From Sneathiella sp. (lineage in GTDB: Bacteria; Pseudomonadota; Alphaproteobacteria; Sneathiellales; Sneathiellaceae), in the NCBI GenBank assembly GCA_016765515.1, contig JAESPT010000133.1, forward strand, positions 1 to 5,660: DNA of 5,660 bases, written 5' to 3'. Position 1 is the stretch's first letter. Each line of letters begins with the position of its first letter. Both the position numbers and the translations under genes were made by a program. Below are positions 1 through 5,013 of this stretch, piece by piece. The notes under the pieces are model-generated. The model was not told where the DNA came from, did no database searches, and saw only the letters and a list, made by a program, of their open reading frames with translations.

Positions 1-528
1 ATTTATGACGCCCTGCTCCGTGATTTTGATACGGAAAAACCAGTTATCTCCGCCATTCAGGGTCATGCGATCGCCGGCGGTATGGAAATCGTACAGGGCA
101 CCGATATCCGTGTTGCTGCGCCTGCTATTAAACTGGGAGTTCAGGAAGTGAAATGGGCTATTTTTCCGGGCGGTGGATCAACGGTACGATTGCCCGTGCA
201 ACTCCCTTACGCTAAGGCCATGGAACTGCTGCTGACCGGAGAGACAATCCCGTCAGAAGAAGCGCTTGCTCTGGGCTTCCTCAATTATGTCGTACCTGAA
301 CAAGAAGTTCTGAATAAAGCCAGGGAAATCGCCCTTAAAATTGCCGCTAATGGTCCCATAGCCGTGAAAGCAATCCGTGCTTCTGCAAGAGCCTGCCTTG
401 GTCTGGAGGAAAAAGAAGCGCTGCGCCTAGAAAACAAATTCTCCGGCCCGGTTTTTCAAACAGAAGATGCCCGCGAAGGTCCCCGTGCCTTCAAGGAAAA
501 ACGCAAACCGGTGTTTAAAGGGCGCTGA
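1..528 (+). CDS. Enoyl-CoA hydratase/isomerase (crotonase family), 5' end missing
   Basis: The open frame enters from the left edge and gives 175 residues before TGA at 526-528, so about the first third of a normal crotonase (about 255-260 aa) is missing. The visible part holds the family core: KPVISAIQGHAIAGG at residues 13-27, then the two glutamates that bind and activate water in hydratases, E29 (GGME) and E49 (VQEV), a glycine turn FPGGGS at 55-60, and the LTGETIPSEEALALGFLNYVV segment at 78-98. The C-terminus (EDAREGPRAFKEKRKPVFKG) is typical of family members that protrude into the neighbouring subunit. Because both glutamates are present, hydration of trans-2-enoyl-CoA is the likely activity, probably in fatty acid or related acyl-CoA degradation in the cytosol. 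The exact substrate cannot be read from sequence. The next gene lies about 90-110 bp downstream on the same strand and no terminator is evident between them. Confidence 0.93.
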   Translation: MYDALLRDFDTEKPVISAIQGHAIAGGMEIVQGTDIRVAAPAIKLGVQEVKWAIFPGGGSTVRLPVQLPYAKAMELLLTGETIPSEEALALGFLNYVVPEQEVLNKAREIALKIAANGPIAVKAIRASARACLGLEEKEALRLENKFSGPVFQTEDAREGPRAFKEKRKPVFKGR

Positions 529-636
529 ATGCAGGTGGTTAATTCCAATATGCGGCGACTTGCCACACTGATTATGAAGGCTACTTCCTTTACATAAGGG
601 GAGTAAGCTCGCTTAATGTGGATAAAGGAATTTCAG

Positions 637-1281
637 ATGGTTTCTGAAACAGCACATGACTTGGACATTCATATCCAGCCAAAAGATTTCAGTGATCGCT
701 TCGCCTATGCTTTTGTAAGACTCCTCCGTTTTTTCGCCGATCTCGTCTTTCGCAAAAGATATGGCCACCGGGCCGTTGTCCTTGAAACTGTAGCCGCTGT
801 TCCGGGCATGGTTGGCGGTTTGCTCCAGCATCTTAAATCCATTCGTCATATTCGCGATGATCATGGCTGGATAAAGACGCTTTTGGAAGAAGCGGATAAC
901 GAGCGGATGCATTTGATGACCTTCGTTCAAATTGCGCAACCCTCCTTGTTCGAGCGCCTTCTGATTATGACGGTTCAGGCAGTTTTCTATAACTTCTTCT
1001 TTTTCCTGTATCTTTTCGCTCCGAAAACCGCTCATCGTGTTGTCGGTTATTTCGAAGAAGAAGCGGTGATCAGTTACACACGCTATTTGGAAGAAATTGA
1101 TGCCGGGCATCATGAAAATGTTCCGGCCCCACAAATCGCCATCGATTACTGGAACCTCCCTGCGGATGCCAAGTTGCGGGACGTGGTCCTGGTCGTACGT
1201 GAAGATGAAGCCGGTCACCGGGACGTTAATCATCAATTTGCCGATGAACTGGCATCAAGCGTTCCAGAAGCTGCTCGTTAA
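637..1281 (+). CDS. aox: Alternative oxidase (cyanide-resistant di-iron ubiquinol oxidase)
   Basis: A 214-residue protein (221 if the ATG at 616 is used). The family oxidises ubiquinol and reduces oxygen to water without pumping protons, as a monotopic enzyme on the inner membrane. All di-iron ligand motifs are present (numbering from the ATG at 616): LET with E57, NERMH with E96 and H99, FEEEAV with the ligand at about E148, and [12 protein letters not shown] with E198 and H201. Two hydrophobic amphipathic stretches (about 60-73 and 115-135) fit the membrane-dipping helices. I prefer the ATG at 637 because AAGGA (625-629) lies 7 nt before it. AGGGGAG (597-603) is 12 nt from the ATG at 616, which remains possible. 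The length matches short bacterial AOX rather than plant forms with targeting peptides. Its stop overlaps, on the opposite strand, the stop of the convergent protease gene by about 3 bp. I saw no clear promoter or NO-responsive site upstream. Confidence 0.93.
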   Translation: MVSETAHDLDIHIQPKDFSDRFAYAFVRLLRFFADLVFRKRYGHRAVVLETVAAVPGMVGGLLQHLKSIRHIRDDHGWIKTLLEEADNERMHLMTFVQIAQPSLFERLLIMTVQAVFYNFFFFLYLFAPKTAHRVVGYFEEEAVISYTRYLEEIDAGHHENVPAPQIAIDYWNLPADAKLRDVVLVVREDEAGHRDVNHQFADELASSVPEAAR

Positions 1282-2051
1282 GAATTTAGCGTTGAGGCAT
1301 CGCGCACAAGCTTTACCTCAACAGCTTCTTTTAGCGGGAGCAGAGTATCTGCCCACGGTTCATCCGACATGCTCGCGATTTGTTTGGTAATATGCTCGTT
1401 CCACCATCGTCGAAGTGACAGCAGGTCATCAAATTCAAACTGTTGTTCTCGCCAGATTTTATCAGAAGCATAGGTTAGGATATCAACTGGATAGCCCACG
1501 TCGACAGAACTGACCCGTGTTGAATCAAACGCAATATACGCCGCCTTCAACACGGTGGATAAAGGGGTCTCCCAATTTATCACACGATCGAGAACCGGCT
1601 TGCCGTAGGATGTAGATCCAATGGAAATATGAGGCGCCCTTTCATTCACCTCTATCCAGTTTCCTTCCGGGTAGATAAGGAACATCTTGGGTTCTTTATC
1701 CTTTTTCATTTGCCCGGCAACAATTGTGTGCAGATCAAAATACAATCCCGAAGTCGTTAAATACTCCTTATCTTCAACCATGACTTTTCTGAGACAGGCG
1801 GAATAGACGTTCACAAGATCCAGCATCTTATCAGGATGGGCATTCTCCTCTTCCTCACACGCCAGTTCAAAATAAGCGACCGCCTTGTCCCTCAAAGACC
1901 GTAATCCGGATGTCATGAGACAGACTTGCGTTTCATCCGTTGAAAACAAGCTGACTTTGCGGGCGCTGGAAACCTGATTTCCACTTGTGATACGCCCGTC
2001 AGCCAGACAAACCATCCCGTCTCTCACTTTTATTCCCAAACAATATGTCAT
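1278..2051 (-). CDS. Anbu-type proteasome-like protease, copy A
   Basis: A 257-residue Ntn-hydrolase of peptidase family T1, of the bacterial Anbu type (COG3484-like, distinct from HslV and actinobacterial PrcB). Family knowledge: Met1 is removed and Thr becomes the nucleophile. Here the start is MTYC, with D18, R20 and K32 at the expected active-site spacing (D17, R19 and K31 after Met removal). The middle carries the Anbu-like [14 protein letters not shown] (about 102-115), [11 protein letters not shown] (about 124-134), [13 protein letters not shown] (about 144-156) and [19 protein letters not shown]. The start is supported by AGGTG (2061-2057) 5 nt upstream. The gene is divergent from the small Q-rich gene at 2197 and convergent with the oxidase gene. 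Compared with copy B it has 18 extra C-terminal residues. The usual Anbu partners (transglutaminase-like, alpha-E, ATP-grasp) are absent from the window. Its target is unknown; family assignment is strong and activity is inferred from intact residues. Confidence 0.9.
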   Translation of the reverse strand: MTYCLGIKVRDGMVCLADGRITSGNQVSSARKVSLFSTDETQVCLMTSGLRSLRDKAVAYFELACEEEENAHPDKMLDLVNVYSACLRKVMVEDKEYLTTSGLYFDLHTIVAGQMKKDKEPKMFLIYPEGNWIEVNERAPHISIGSTSYGKPVLDRVINWETPLSTVLKAAYIAFDSTRVSSVDVGYPVDILTYASDKIWREQQFEFDDLLSLRRWWNEHITKQIASMSDEPWADTLLPLKEAVEVKLVRDASTLNS

Positions 2052-2107
2052 GTTCTCACCTGCTACATTCTCAGAAATTTACCTTTTATAATACAACTAA
2101 AGTAGTA

Positions 2108-2144
2108 ATTATAATTTGCTAATACAAAAGAAAAATACTATTTT
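2108..2144. promoter_or_regulatory. Divergent promoter region of cassette A
   Basis: The 145-bp gap between the protease and the Q-rich gene is strongly A+T-rich. For the Q-rich gene (+) the best sigma-70-like pair is TTGCTA (2116-2121) and TATTTT (2139-2144) with 17 bp between, each 4 of 6 to consensus. For the protease (-) a perfect TATAAT reads at 2113-2108, but its -35 region is poor (TTTTTC at 16 bp). The two elements would overlap or face each other, so mutual interference or joint control is possible. This is motif matching by eye in A+T-rich DNA and should be read as tentative. Confidence 0.35.
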
Positions 2145-2152
2145 ATGAAAAT

Positions 2153-2176
2153 GGTGTTGAAAATGATTTTCTCACC
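2153..2176 (+). promoter_or_regulatory. Leader hairpin before the Q-rich gene of cassette A
   Basis: GGTG (2153-2156) pairs with CACC (2173-2176), and inside it GAAAA (2159-2163) pairs with TTTTC (2167-2171) around a TGA loop, with a small T-rich internal bulge. It sits after the proposed -10 and ends 6 nt before the AGGAG ribosome binding site (2183-2187). Cassette B has a hairpin of different sequence in the same place, which suggests the structure matters. It could stabilise the mRNA or act as a control element. Confidence 0.4.
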
Positions 2177-2196
2177 CAAACTAGGAGCAATTCTCA

Positions 2197-2400
2197 ATGA
2201 CAGAAAAACAATATTATTCAGAATCAACGCAACAAAAACAACGTCAGGAATTATACTATTTGCAACAACAGCAACGGCAGGAATATCAGCAGCTACAACA
2301 GCAACAGCGCCAGGAAATTCAGTATCTGCAGCAGAAACAACAGCAAGAATATGAACAAATGTCTGACCGCCAGAATGAGTATTATTCGGAAGACAAATAA
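2197..2400 (+). CDS. Small glutamine-rich hendecad coiled-coil protein, copy A
   Basis: A 67-residue protein of no family I recognise. Residues 12-55 are four exact 11-residue units of pattern QQxQ-x-QE-hydrophobic-x-x-hydrophobic: E is invariant at unit position 7, Q at position 4, and L, Y, I or M fill positions 8 and 11. Taking positions 4, 8 and 11 as the core gives the 3-4-4 spacing of a hendecad coiled coil, with a polar Q layer every third core position. A tail DRQNEYY (57-63) starts a degenerate fifth unit. There is no signal peptide or membrane segment, so it is probably cytosolic. AGGAG (2183-2187) lies 9 nt before the ATG and an intrinsic terminator follows the stop, which supports a real, separately transcribed gene. 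It is divergent from the protease; a substrate, scaffold or regulator role is inference. Low complexity makes homology searching hard, but a second copy in cassette B keeps the same register. Confidence 0.82.
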   Translation: MTEKQYYSESTQQKQRQELYYLQQQQRQEYQQLQQQQRQEIQYLQQKQQQEYEQMSDRQNEYYSEDK

Positions 2401-2446
2401 TTTGAAAGCTCCCTGATAAAAAAAGTTATCTCTTAGTTTATTTATA

Positions 2447-2474
2447 CTCCCTGCCCCCCCGCAGGGAGCTTTTT
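2447..2474 (+). terminator. Intrinsic terminator of cassette A Q-rich gene
   Basis: CTCCCTGC (2447-2454) pairs perfectly with GCAGGGAG (2461-2468) over 8 bp around a C6 loop, followed by C and TTTTT (2470-2474). It lies 47 nt after the stop codon. The approach sequence GTTATCTCTTAGTTT recurs, with small changes, before the terminator of cassette B, so the terminator belongs to the duplicated unit. An upstream AAAGCTCCCTG (2405-2415) could pair with its 3' arm instead. Confidence 0.88.
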
Positions 2475-2502
2475 ATCAAGATATCTCCCTCTAAAAACCT
2501 TC

Positions 2503-3222
2503 TTATGGCAACAGGGTTTCTGCCCACGGTTCATCAGACATACTGGCAATTTGTCTGGTAATCTGCTCGTTCCACCATTTTCTAAGAGAGAGTAAGTCGT
2601 CAAATTCGAATTGCTGCTCCCGCCAGACCTGATCAGAAGCATAGGTGAGAATATCGACAGGATACCCCACATCAACAGCACTGACACGCGTGGAATCAAA
2701 CGCGATATAGGCTGCTTTTAACACCGTTGATAAGGGGGTCTCCCAGGTAATTACACGGTCAAGCACCGGTTTACCGTAGGATGTTGATCCAATGGAAATG
2801 TGAGGCGCTCTCTCATTGACCTCTATCCAGTTCCCTTCCGGATAAATGAGGTACATTTTGGGCGCCTGATCCCGTTTCATCTGCCCGGCAACAATTGTAT
2901 GCAGATCAAAGTACAAGCCAGATGAATTCAGATATTCCTTATCTTCGTCCATAACCTTTCTGAGGCACCTGGTATAGAGACTGATAAGATCAAGCATTCT
3001 TTCTGGATGGGCATTCTTTTCGTCCTCACACGCCTCCTCAAAATAGGCAACAGCCTTATCTCTCAAAGACCGCAATCCAGACGTCATGATACAGACCTGC
3101 CGTTCATCGGTCGAAAATAAACTGACTTTCCGAGCGCTGGACACTTGATTTCCACTTGTGATGCGACCGTCTGCCAAACAAAGCATCCCGTCTTTCACCT
3201 TTATTCCCAAACAATAGGTCAT
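2503..3222 (-). CDS. Anbu-type proteasome-like protease, copy B
   Basis: A 239-residue paralogue of the protease at 1278-2051. By hand count 29 of 239 aligned residues differ (about 88% identity), with no gap, and most changes are conservative (K/R, V/I, D/E). The putative active-site residues T2, D18, R20 and K32 and the YPEGNW and [10 protein letters not shown] blocks are unchanged. In one 60-bp comparison (1621-1680 against 2792-2851) all 8 DNA differences are silent, which speaks for purifying selection on both copies rather than decay of one. The ribosome binding site is the same AGGTG 5 nt before the ATG. It stops after WAETLLP, where copy A runs on for 18 residues. The downstream DNA still partly resembles copy A, so a small deletion may have brought in the early stop. 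If both are expressed, mixed rings of A and B subunits are conceivable (inference). Confidence 0.9.
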   Translation of the reverse strand: MTYCLGIKVKDGMLCLADGRITSGNQVSSARKVSLFSTDERQVCIMTSGLRSLRDKAVAYFEEACEDEKNAHPERMLDLISLYTRCLRKVMDEDKEYLNSSGLYFDLHTIVAGQMKRDQAPKMYLIYPEGNWIEVNERAPHISIGSTSYGKPVLDRVITWETPLSTVLKAAYIAFDSTRVSAVDVGYPVDILTYASDQVWREQQFEFDDLLSLRKWWNEQITRQIASMSDEPWAETLLP

Positions 3223-3286
3223 GTTTTCACCTGTCAGAAATTGTGTGAACCGTTACGTTGAATATGAAAAATACTGCATATATAAA

Positions 3287-3315
3287 TTGATAATATTAGT
3301 AATATAGTGTTTAAT
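3287..3315 (+). promoter_or_regulatory. Sigma-70-like promoter of cassette B Q-rich gene
   Basis: TTGATA (3287-3292) and TTTAAT (3310-3315) are each 5 of 6 to the -35 and -10 consensus and are separated by 17 bp. Transcription would start near 3320-3323, giving a leader of about 45 nt that opens with the hairpin at 3320-3347. This is the best promoter match in the window. I found no equally good match for the opposing protease gene in the same 143-bp gap. Confidence 0.5.
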
Positions 3316-3319
3316 GGGG

Positions 3320-3347
3320 CGAGTGATGAAAATGCCTTCTTCACTCG
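3320..3347 (+). promoter_or_regulatory. Leader hairpin before the Q-rich gene of cassette B
   Basis: CGAGTGA (3320-3326) pairs with TCACTCG (3341-3347); after one T-T mismatch GAA (3328-3330) pairs with TTC (3337-3339), leaving a 6-nt loop. The hairpin ends 3 nt before the ribosome binding site AAAGGGA (3351-3357). If transcription starts at about 3320 it is the extreme 5' end of the mRNA, where such structures often protect from decay. It matches cassette A in position but not in sequence. Confidence 0.5.
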
Positions 3348-3365
3348 AGCAAAGGGACATTCCAA

Positions 3366-3605
3366 ATGGCAACAACCCCTAGAATCGAAGAAGTGGAACA
3401 ACAACAACAGCGGCAGGAATTGCAATTTCTACAACAATCCCAGAAGCAGGAATTTCAGACTTTGCAACAACAGCAACGTCAAGAAATTCAGCAGATGCAA
3501 CAACAACAACATCAGGAAATGATACAGCTTCAAGACCGTCAAAAAATTGAATTTTCACAAAAGTGCGTTCAAAGTTATCCTGAAGGCTCTTCTCAAAGCA
3601 AATAA
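3366..3605 (+). CDS. Small glutamine-rich hendecad coiled-coil protein, copy B
   Basis: A 79-residue paralogue of the protein at 2197-2400. The 11-residue units again begin at residue 12 (QQQQRQELQFL) and run to residue 55 as four full units, followed by a fifth, QDRQKIEFSQK (56-66). Q at unit position 4 and E at position 7 are invariant, with hydrophobic residues at 8 and at 11 (except the fifth unit). The head (MATTPRIEEVE) and tail (one cysteine, then serine-rich) differ from copy A, so the repeat core and its register are what has been kept. Start choice: AAAGGGA (3351-3357) is 8 nt before the ATG. It has its own promoter and terminator and is divergent from protease copy B. There is no signal peptide or membrane segment. 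Function unknown; association with the protease is inferred from the duplicated arrangement. Overlapping long frames on both strands are by-products of the CAA/CAG repeats. Confidence 0.82.
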   Translation: MATTPRIEEVEQQQQRQELQFLQQSQKQEFQTLQQQQRQEIQQMQQQQHQEMIQLQDRQKIEFSQKCVQSYPEGSSQSK

Positions 3606-3651
3606 GCGGACGATCTAAAAAGAAAAAGCGTTGTCTCTTAGTTTTTTTCAT

Positions 3652-3676
3652 GCTCCCTGCTCTGCGGGGAGCTTTT
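3652..3676 (+). terminator. Intrinsic terminator of cassette B Q-rich gene
   Basis: GCTCCCTGC (3652-3660) pairs with GCGGGGAGC (3664-3672) through 9 bp including one T-G pair, with a TCT loop, followed by TTTT (3673-3676). It is about 46 nt past the stop codon and homologous to the terminator of cassette A. It marks the right end of the duplicated unit: similarity to the aldolase 3' region begins directly after it. Confidence 0.87.
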
Positions 3677-3690
3677 ATTTGAAGCGCCCT

Positions 3691-3855
3691 TTATTTTCAG
3701 CTGAACAACACTGTAGCGTTTTATTCTTCATTAGAAAATTGACCATAACTTTGAAATTTTTCAAGAATATGGTCCATCTCCCTCTCCGCAATCATGTTAC
3801 CGCCGCCCAACTGCAAAACACGCCAGTAAATCTCGCAAAGCTTCTCCACCTCAAC
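3691..3855 (-). pseudogene. Detached 3'-end fragment of a class II aldolase gene
   Basis: This stretch matches 4984-5148 without gaps, with 18 mismatches in 165 bp by hand count (about 89%). It encodes, on the minus strand from 3855 to the stop at 3721-3723, the last 44 residues of the aldolase (VEVEKLCEIYWRVLQL... to FSNEE), with only 5 amino-acid changes, plus 30 bp of 3' untranslated DNA with the palindrome TTCAGCTGAA. Weaker similarity may reach back to about 3676. Upstream of the first shared codon the frame runs into a stop within four codons, so there is no start and no catalytic part; it cannot be a working gene. Ten or so of the changes are silent, which suggests that the fragment came from a diverged functional allele rather than from a recent local copy. 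Confidence 0.85.
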
Positions 3856-3917
3856 ACTTTTTCCTTAACTAATTAATCAACACAATCAATGCCCACAAAA
3901 AAGCTGATAAGTACTGT
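3856..3917. other. Short A+T-rich gap between aldolase fragment and lipoprotein gene
   Basis: Sixty-two bases with no gene. On the minus strand, the side downstream of the lipoprotein gene, it has a T6 run (after TATCAGC) but no stable stem in front of it, so I do not call a terminator. TAATTAAT is a short A+T palindromic element close to the edge of the aldolase fragment. Confidence 0.4.
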
Positions 3918-4649
3918 TTAAAAAAATTTGTGATAGGTCAGTTTGCCCATCTCATTCCACGACAGATCACCAAGCTCTCGGTATGTTATTTTGACAATTT
4001 TATTGTTTTCAACTTCACATGTAACGCGATTACGTTCACGACTTTGTTCAAGAAATGGGAGACGTTTATCAGGTGCTTTGGATTTTTCCGAACCATAAAC
4101 CAGCCATCTAACCGCAAAATCAATAACATAACGGGAGTTCTTATCTAGATCTTTATCCAACACACCGAAATCAAGAACTACCGCTTTAGACAATTGTCTA
4201 AATTCATGGCGGCGGGCGCTGAAAAAGGCTTCACGGCACACCTCATATGCAGAAATATAATAACCATGACGTATGCTCTTCACAATGGTTCTGTTTTGAG
4301 AGACTTCGCAAGTTACAGCGAATTGTTGTTTGCCGTACCCGCACATACCATAAACTGTTGCCTTGAGATCTGGGGAACTTGACGTCACATTGACTGTGAG
4401 ACCAGACATCGCAACACAGGATCTTTTTTCTCCGTCAACAATCACTCCTTTCCATGTGCTATTACTGCACATTCGATGAGCTTTATATTGTGATTTATAC
4501 CAATCCGTCGGCGTCGGATTAGGCAGGCCGCGATGTGCGAGATCGCTAGATATTCGGTCGCACCCAGCCAATAATACAACTGGGAAAACCGCACACCAAA
4601 CTAGGCGGCGAAATAATGAAGCGTTCATAAGGGTTTTAATAATTACCAT
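3918..4649 (-). CDS. Unrecognised cysteine-containing lipoprotein
   Basis: A 243-residue protein with a clear type II signal peptide: basic residues K5, R14 and R15, a hydrophobic stretch 16-28 and the lipobox LLAGC, predicting cleavage before C30 and lipid attachment to it. It is expected in the periplasm, anchored in a membrane; D31 after the cysteine would favour inner-membrane retention by the E. coli +2 rule, which may not apply here. The mature part has six more cysteines (61, 78, 103, 114, 138, 211), enough for three disulphides. A motif appears twice, AVTCEVSQNRTIVK (111-124) and RVTCEVENNKIVK (208-220), suggesting two related domains. Start: AAGGAG (4664-4659) is 9 nt before the ATG at 4649; the ATG at 4628 would still leave a complete signal peptide. 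I recognise no family. It lies between the two copies of the aldolase 3' end. Confidence 0.85.
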   Translation of the reverse strand: MVIIKTLMNASLFRRLVWCAVFPVVLLAGCDRISSDLAHRGLPNPTPTDWYKSQYKAHRMCSNSTWKGVIVDGEKRSCVAMSGLTVNVTSSSPDLKATVYGMCGYGKQQFAVTCEVSQNRTIVKSIRHGYYISAYEVCREAFFSARRHEFRQLSKAVVLDFGVLDKDLDKNSRYVIDFAVRWLVYGSEKSKAPDKRLPFLEQSRERNRVTCEVENNKIVKITYRELGDLSWNEMGKLTYHKFF

Positions 4650-4983
4650 GGCAAACTACTCCTTCACAACTACTATACCGCTGCCAATAGGGGCCGGTTG
4701 TAAGCTCTTGACTTTCTAACCGTTAATCGGCATTTCCCAGATACTCTCAATACTCAACAAAATCATAAATGGTTGCACCGTTTATAATAGTATTCATTTA
4801 ATTCAACCACCGGACACCACAGTTTTTGACGACTTGGCGGTGTCATTTACGTCTTCATAACCGCCAAGACAACTAAAATACGATTGATGAAATTGCCTCG
4901 TCATGCCGTACTTTCTGTTTCTGTCGGTACCGTCGTAAGAATTATTGGGGTTGCGTGCGAAATGGGGGTATTAGAAACGCTTT
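4650..4983. other. Gene-free stretch between lipoprotein gene and aldolase gene
   Basis: About 330 bp without a credible coding frame. It must hold the lipoprotein promoter (-): TATAGT at about 4677-4672 lies just before the ribosome binding site but lacks a good -35, and a TATAAA-like box occurs near 4785. It also holds the inverted repeats described separately, and a G-rich run GGGGG at 4964-4968 next to the point where similarity to the aldolase fragment begins. I see no tRNA, integrase site or insertion-sequence end. Confidence 0.5.
4833..4868. repeat. Perfect 9-bp inverted repeat with overlapping second stem
   Basis: CTTGGCGGT (4833-4841) and ACCGCCAAG (4860-4868) are perfect inverted copies 18 bp apart. 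An alternative stem uses GACACC (4813-4818) with GGTGTC (4839-4844), so the two structures compete for 4839-4841. It lies downstream of the aldolase on its coding strand and upstream of the lipoprotein gene. There is no T-run after it on either strand, so it is not a standard intrinsic terminator; a protein-binding site or an mRNA 3'-end structure is possible. Confidence 0.4.
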
Positions 4984-5013
4984 GGATTTTCAGCTGAACA
5001 ACACCGTAGCGTT

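Larger units (their letters stand above)
1278..3677. repeat. Tandem duplication of a protease/Q-rich-protein cassette
   Basis: Two direct copies of one unit: protease (-), A+T-rich divergent promoter gap, leader hairpin, Q-rich gene (+) and terminator. The repeat distance is 1171 bp at the protease start and 1169 bp at the Q-rich start. Copy A is about 1278-2475 and copy B 2503-3677. Similarity is high in the proteases, kept as a repeat pattern in the Q-rich genes, visible before the terminators, and low in the intergenic gaps (shared TCAGAAATT and GAAAAATACT only). Confidence 0.85.

Noticed and set aside
613..1236. 207-residue open frame on the minus strand opposite the oxidase gene
   Set aside because: It is an antisense by-product: the plus strand encodes a full set of AOX di-iron motifs, and the reverse frame has no recognisable domain.
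2145..2354. Open frame rich in Thr/Ala overlapping the copy A Q-rich gene
   Set aside because: It is the shifted reading of CAA/CAG repeats (ACA/GCA). The Q-rich frame has the better ribosome binding site and a regular coiled-coil pattern; the shifted frame does not.
2197..2400. CRISPR-like or microsatellite repeat array
   Set aside because: The 33-bp periodicity follows codons of an 11-residue protein repeat with synonymous variation; there are no unique spacers between constant repeats.
2052..2400. Toxin-antitoxin pair with the protease as toxin
   Set aside because: The genes are divergent rather than co-transcribed, and neither protein resembles a known toxin or antitoxin; only the pairing is suggestive.
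2454..2460. C7 run as a sequencing artefact or phase-variation tract
   Set aside because: It falls in the loop of the terminator hairpin outside any gene, so its length would not change a protein.
3307..3651. Asn-rich plus-strand and Val/Ala-rich minus-strand frames over the copy B Q-rich gene
   Set aside because: They are shifted or reverse readings of the same CAA/CAG repeats; the minus-strand frame also runs through the terminator.
3631..3876. 81-residue plus-strand frame downstream of terminator B
   Set aside because: It crosses the terminator hairpin and lies antisense to the aldolase fragment, which explains the sequence better.
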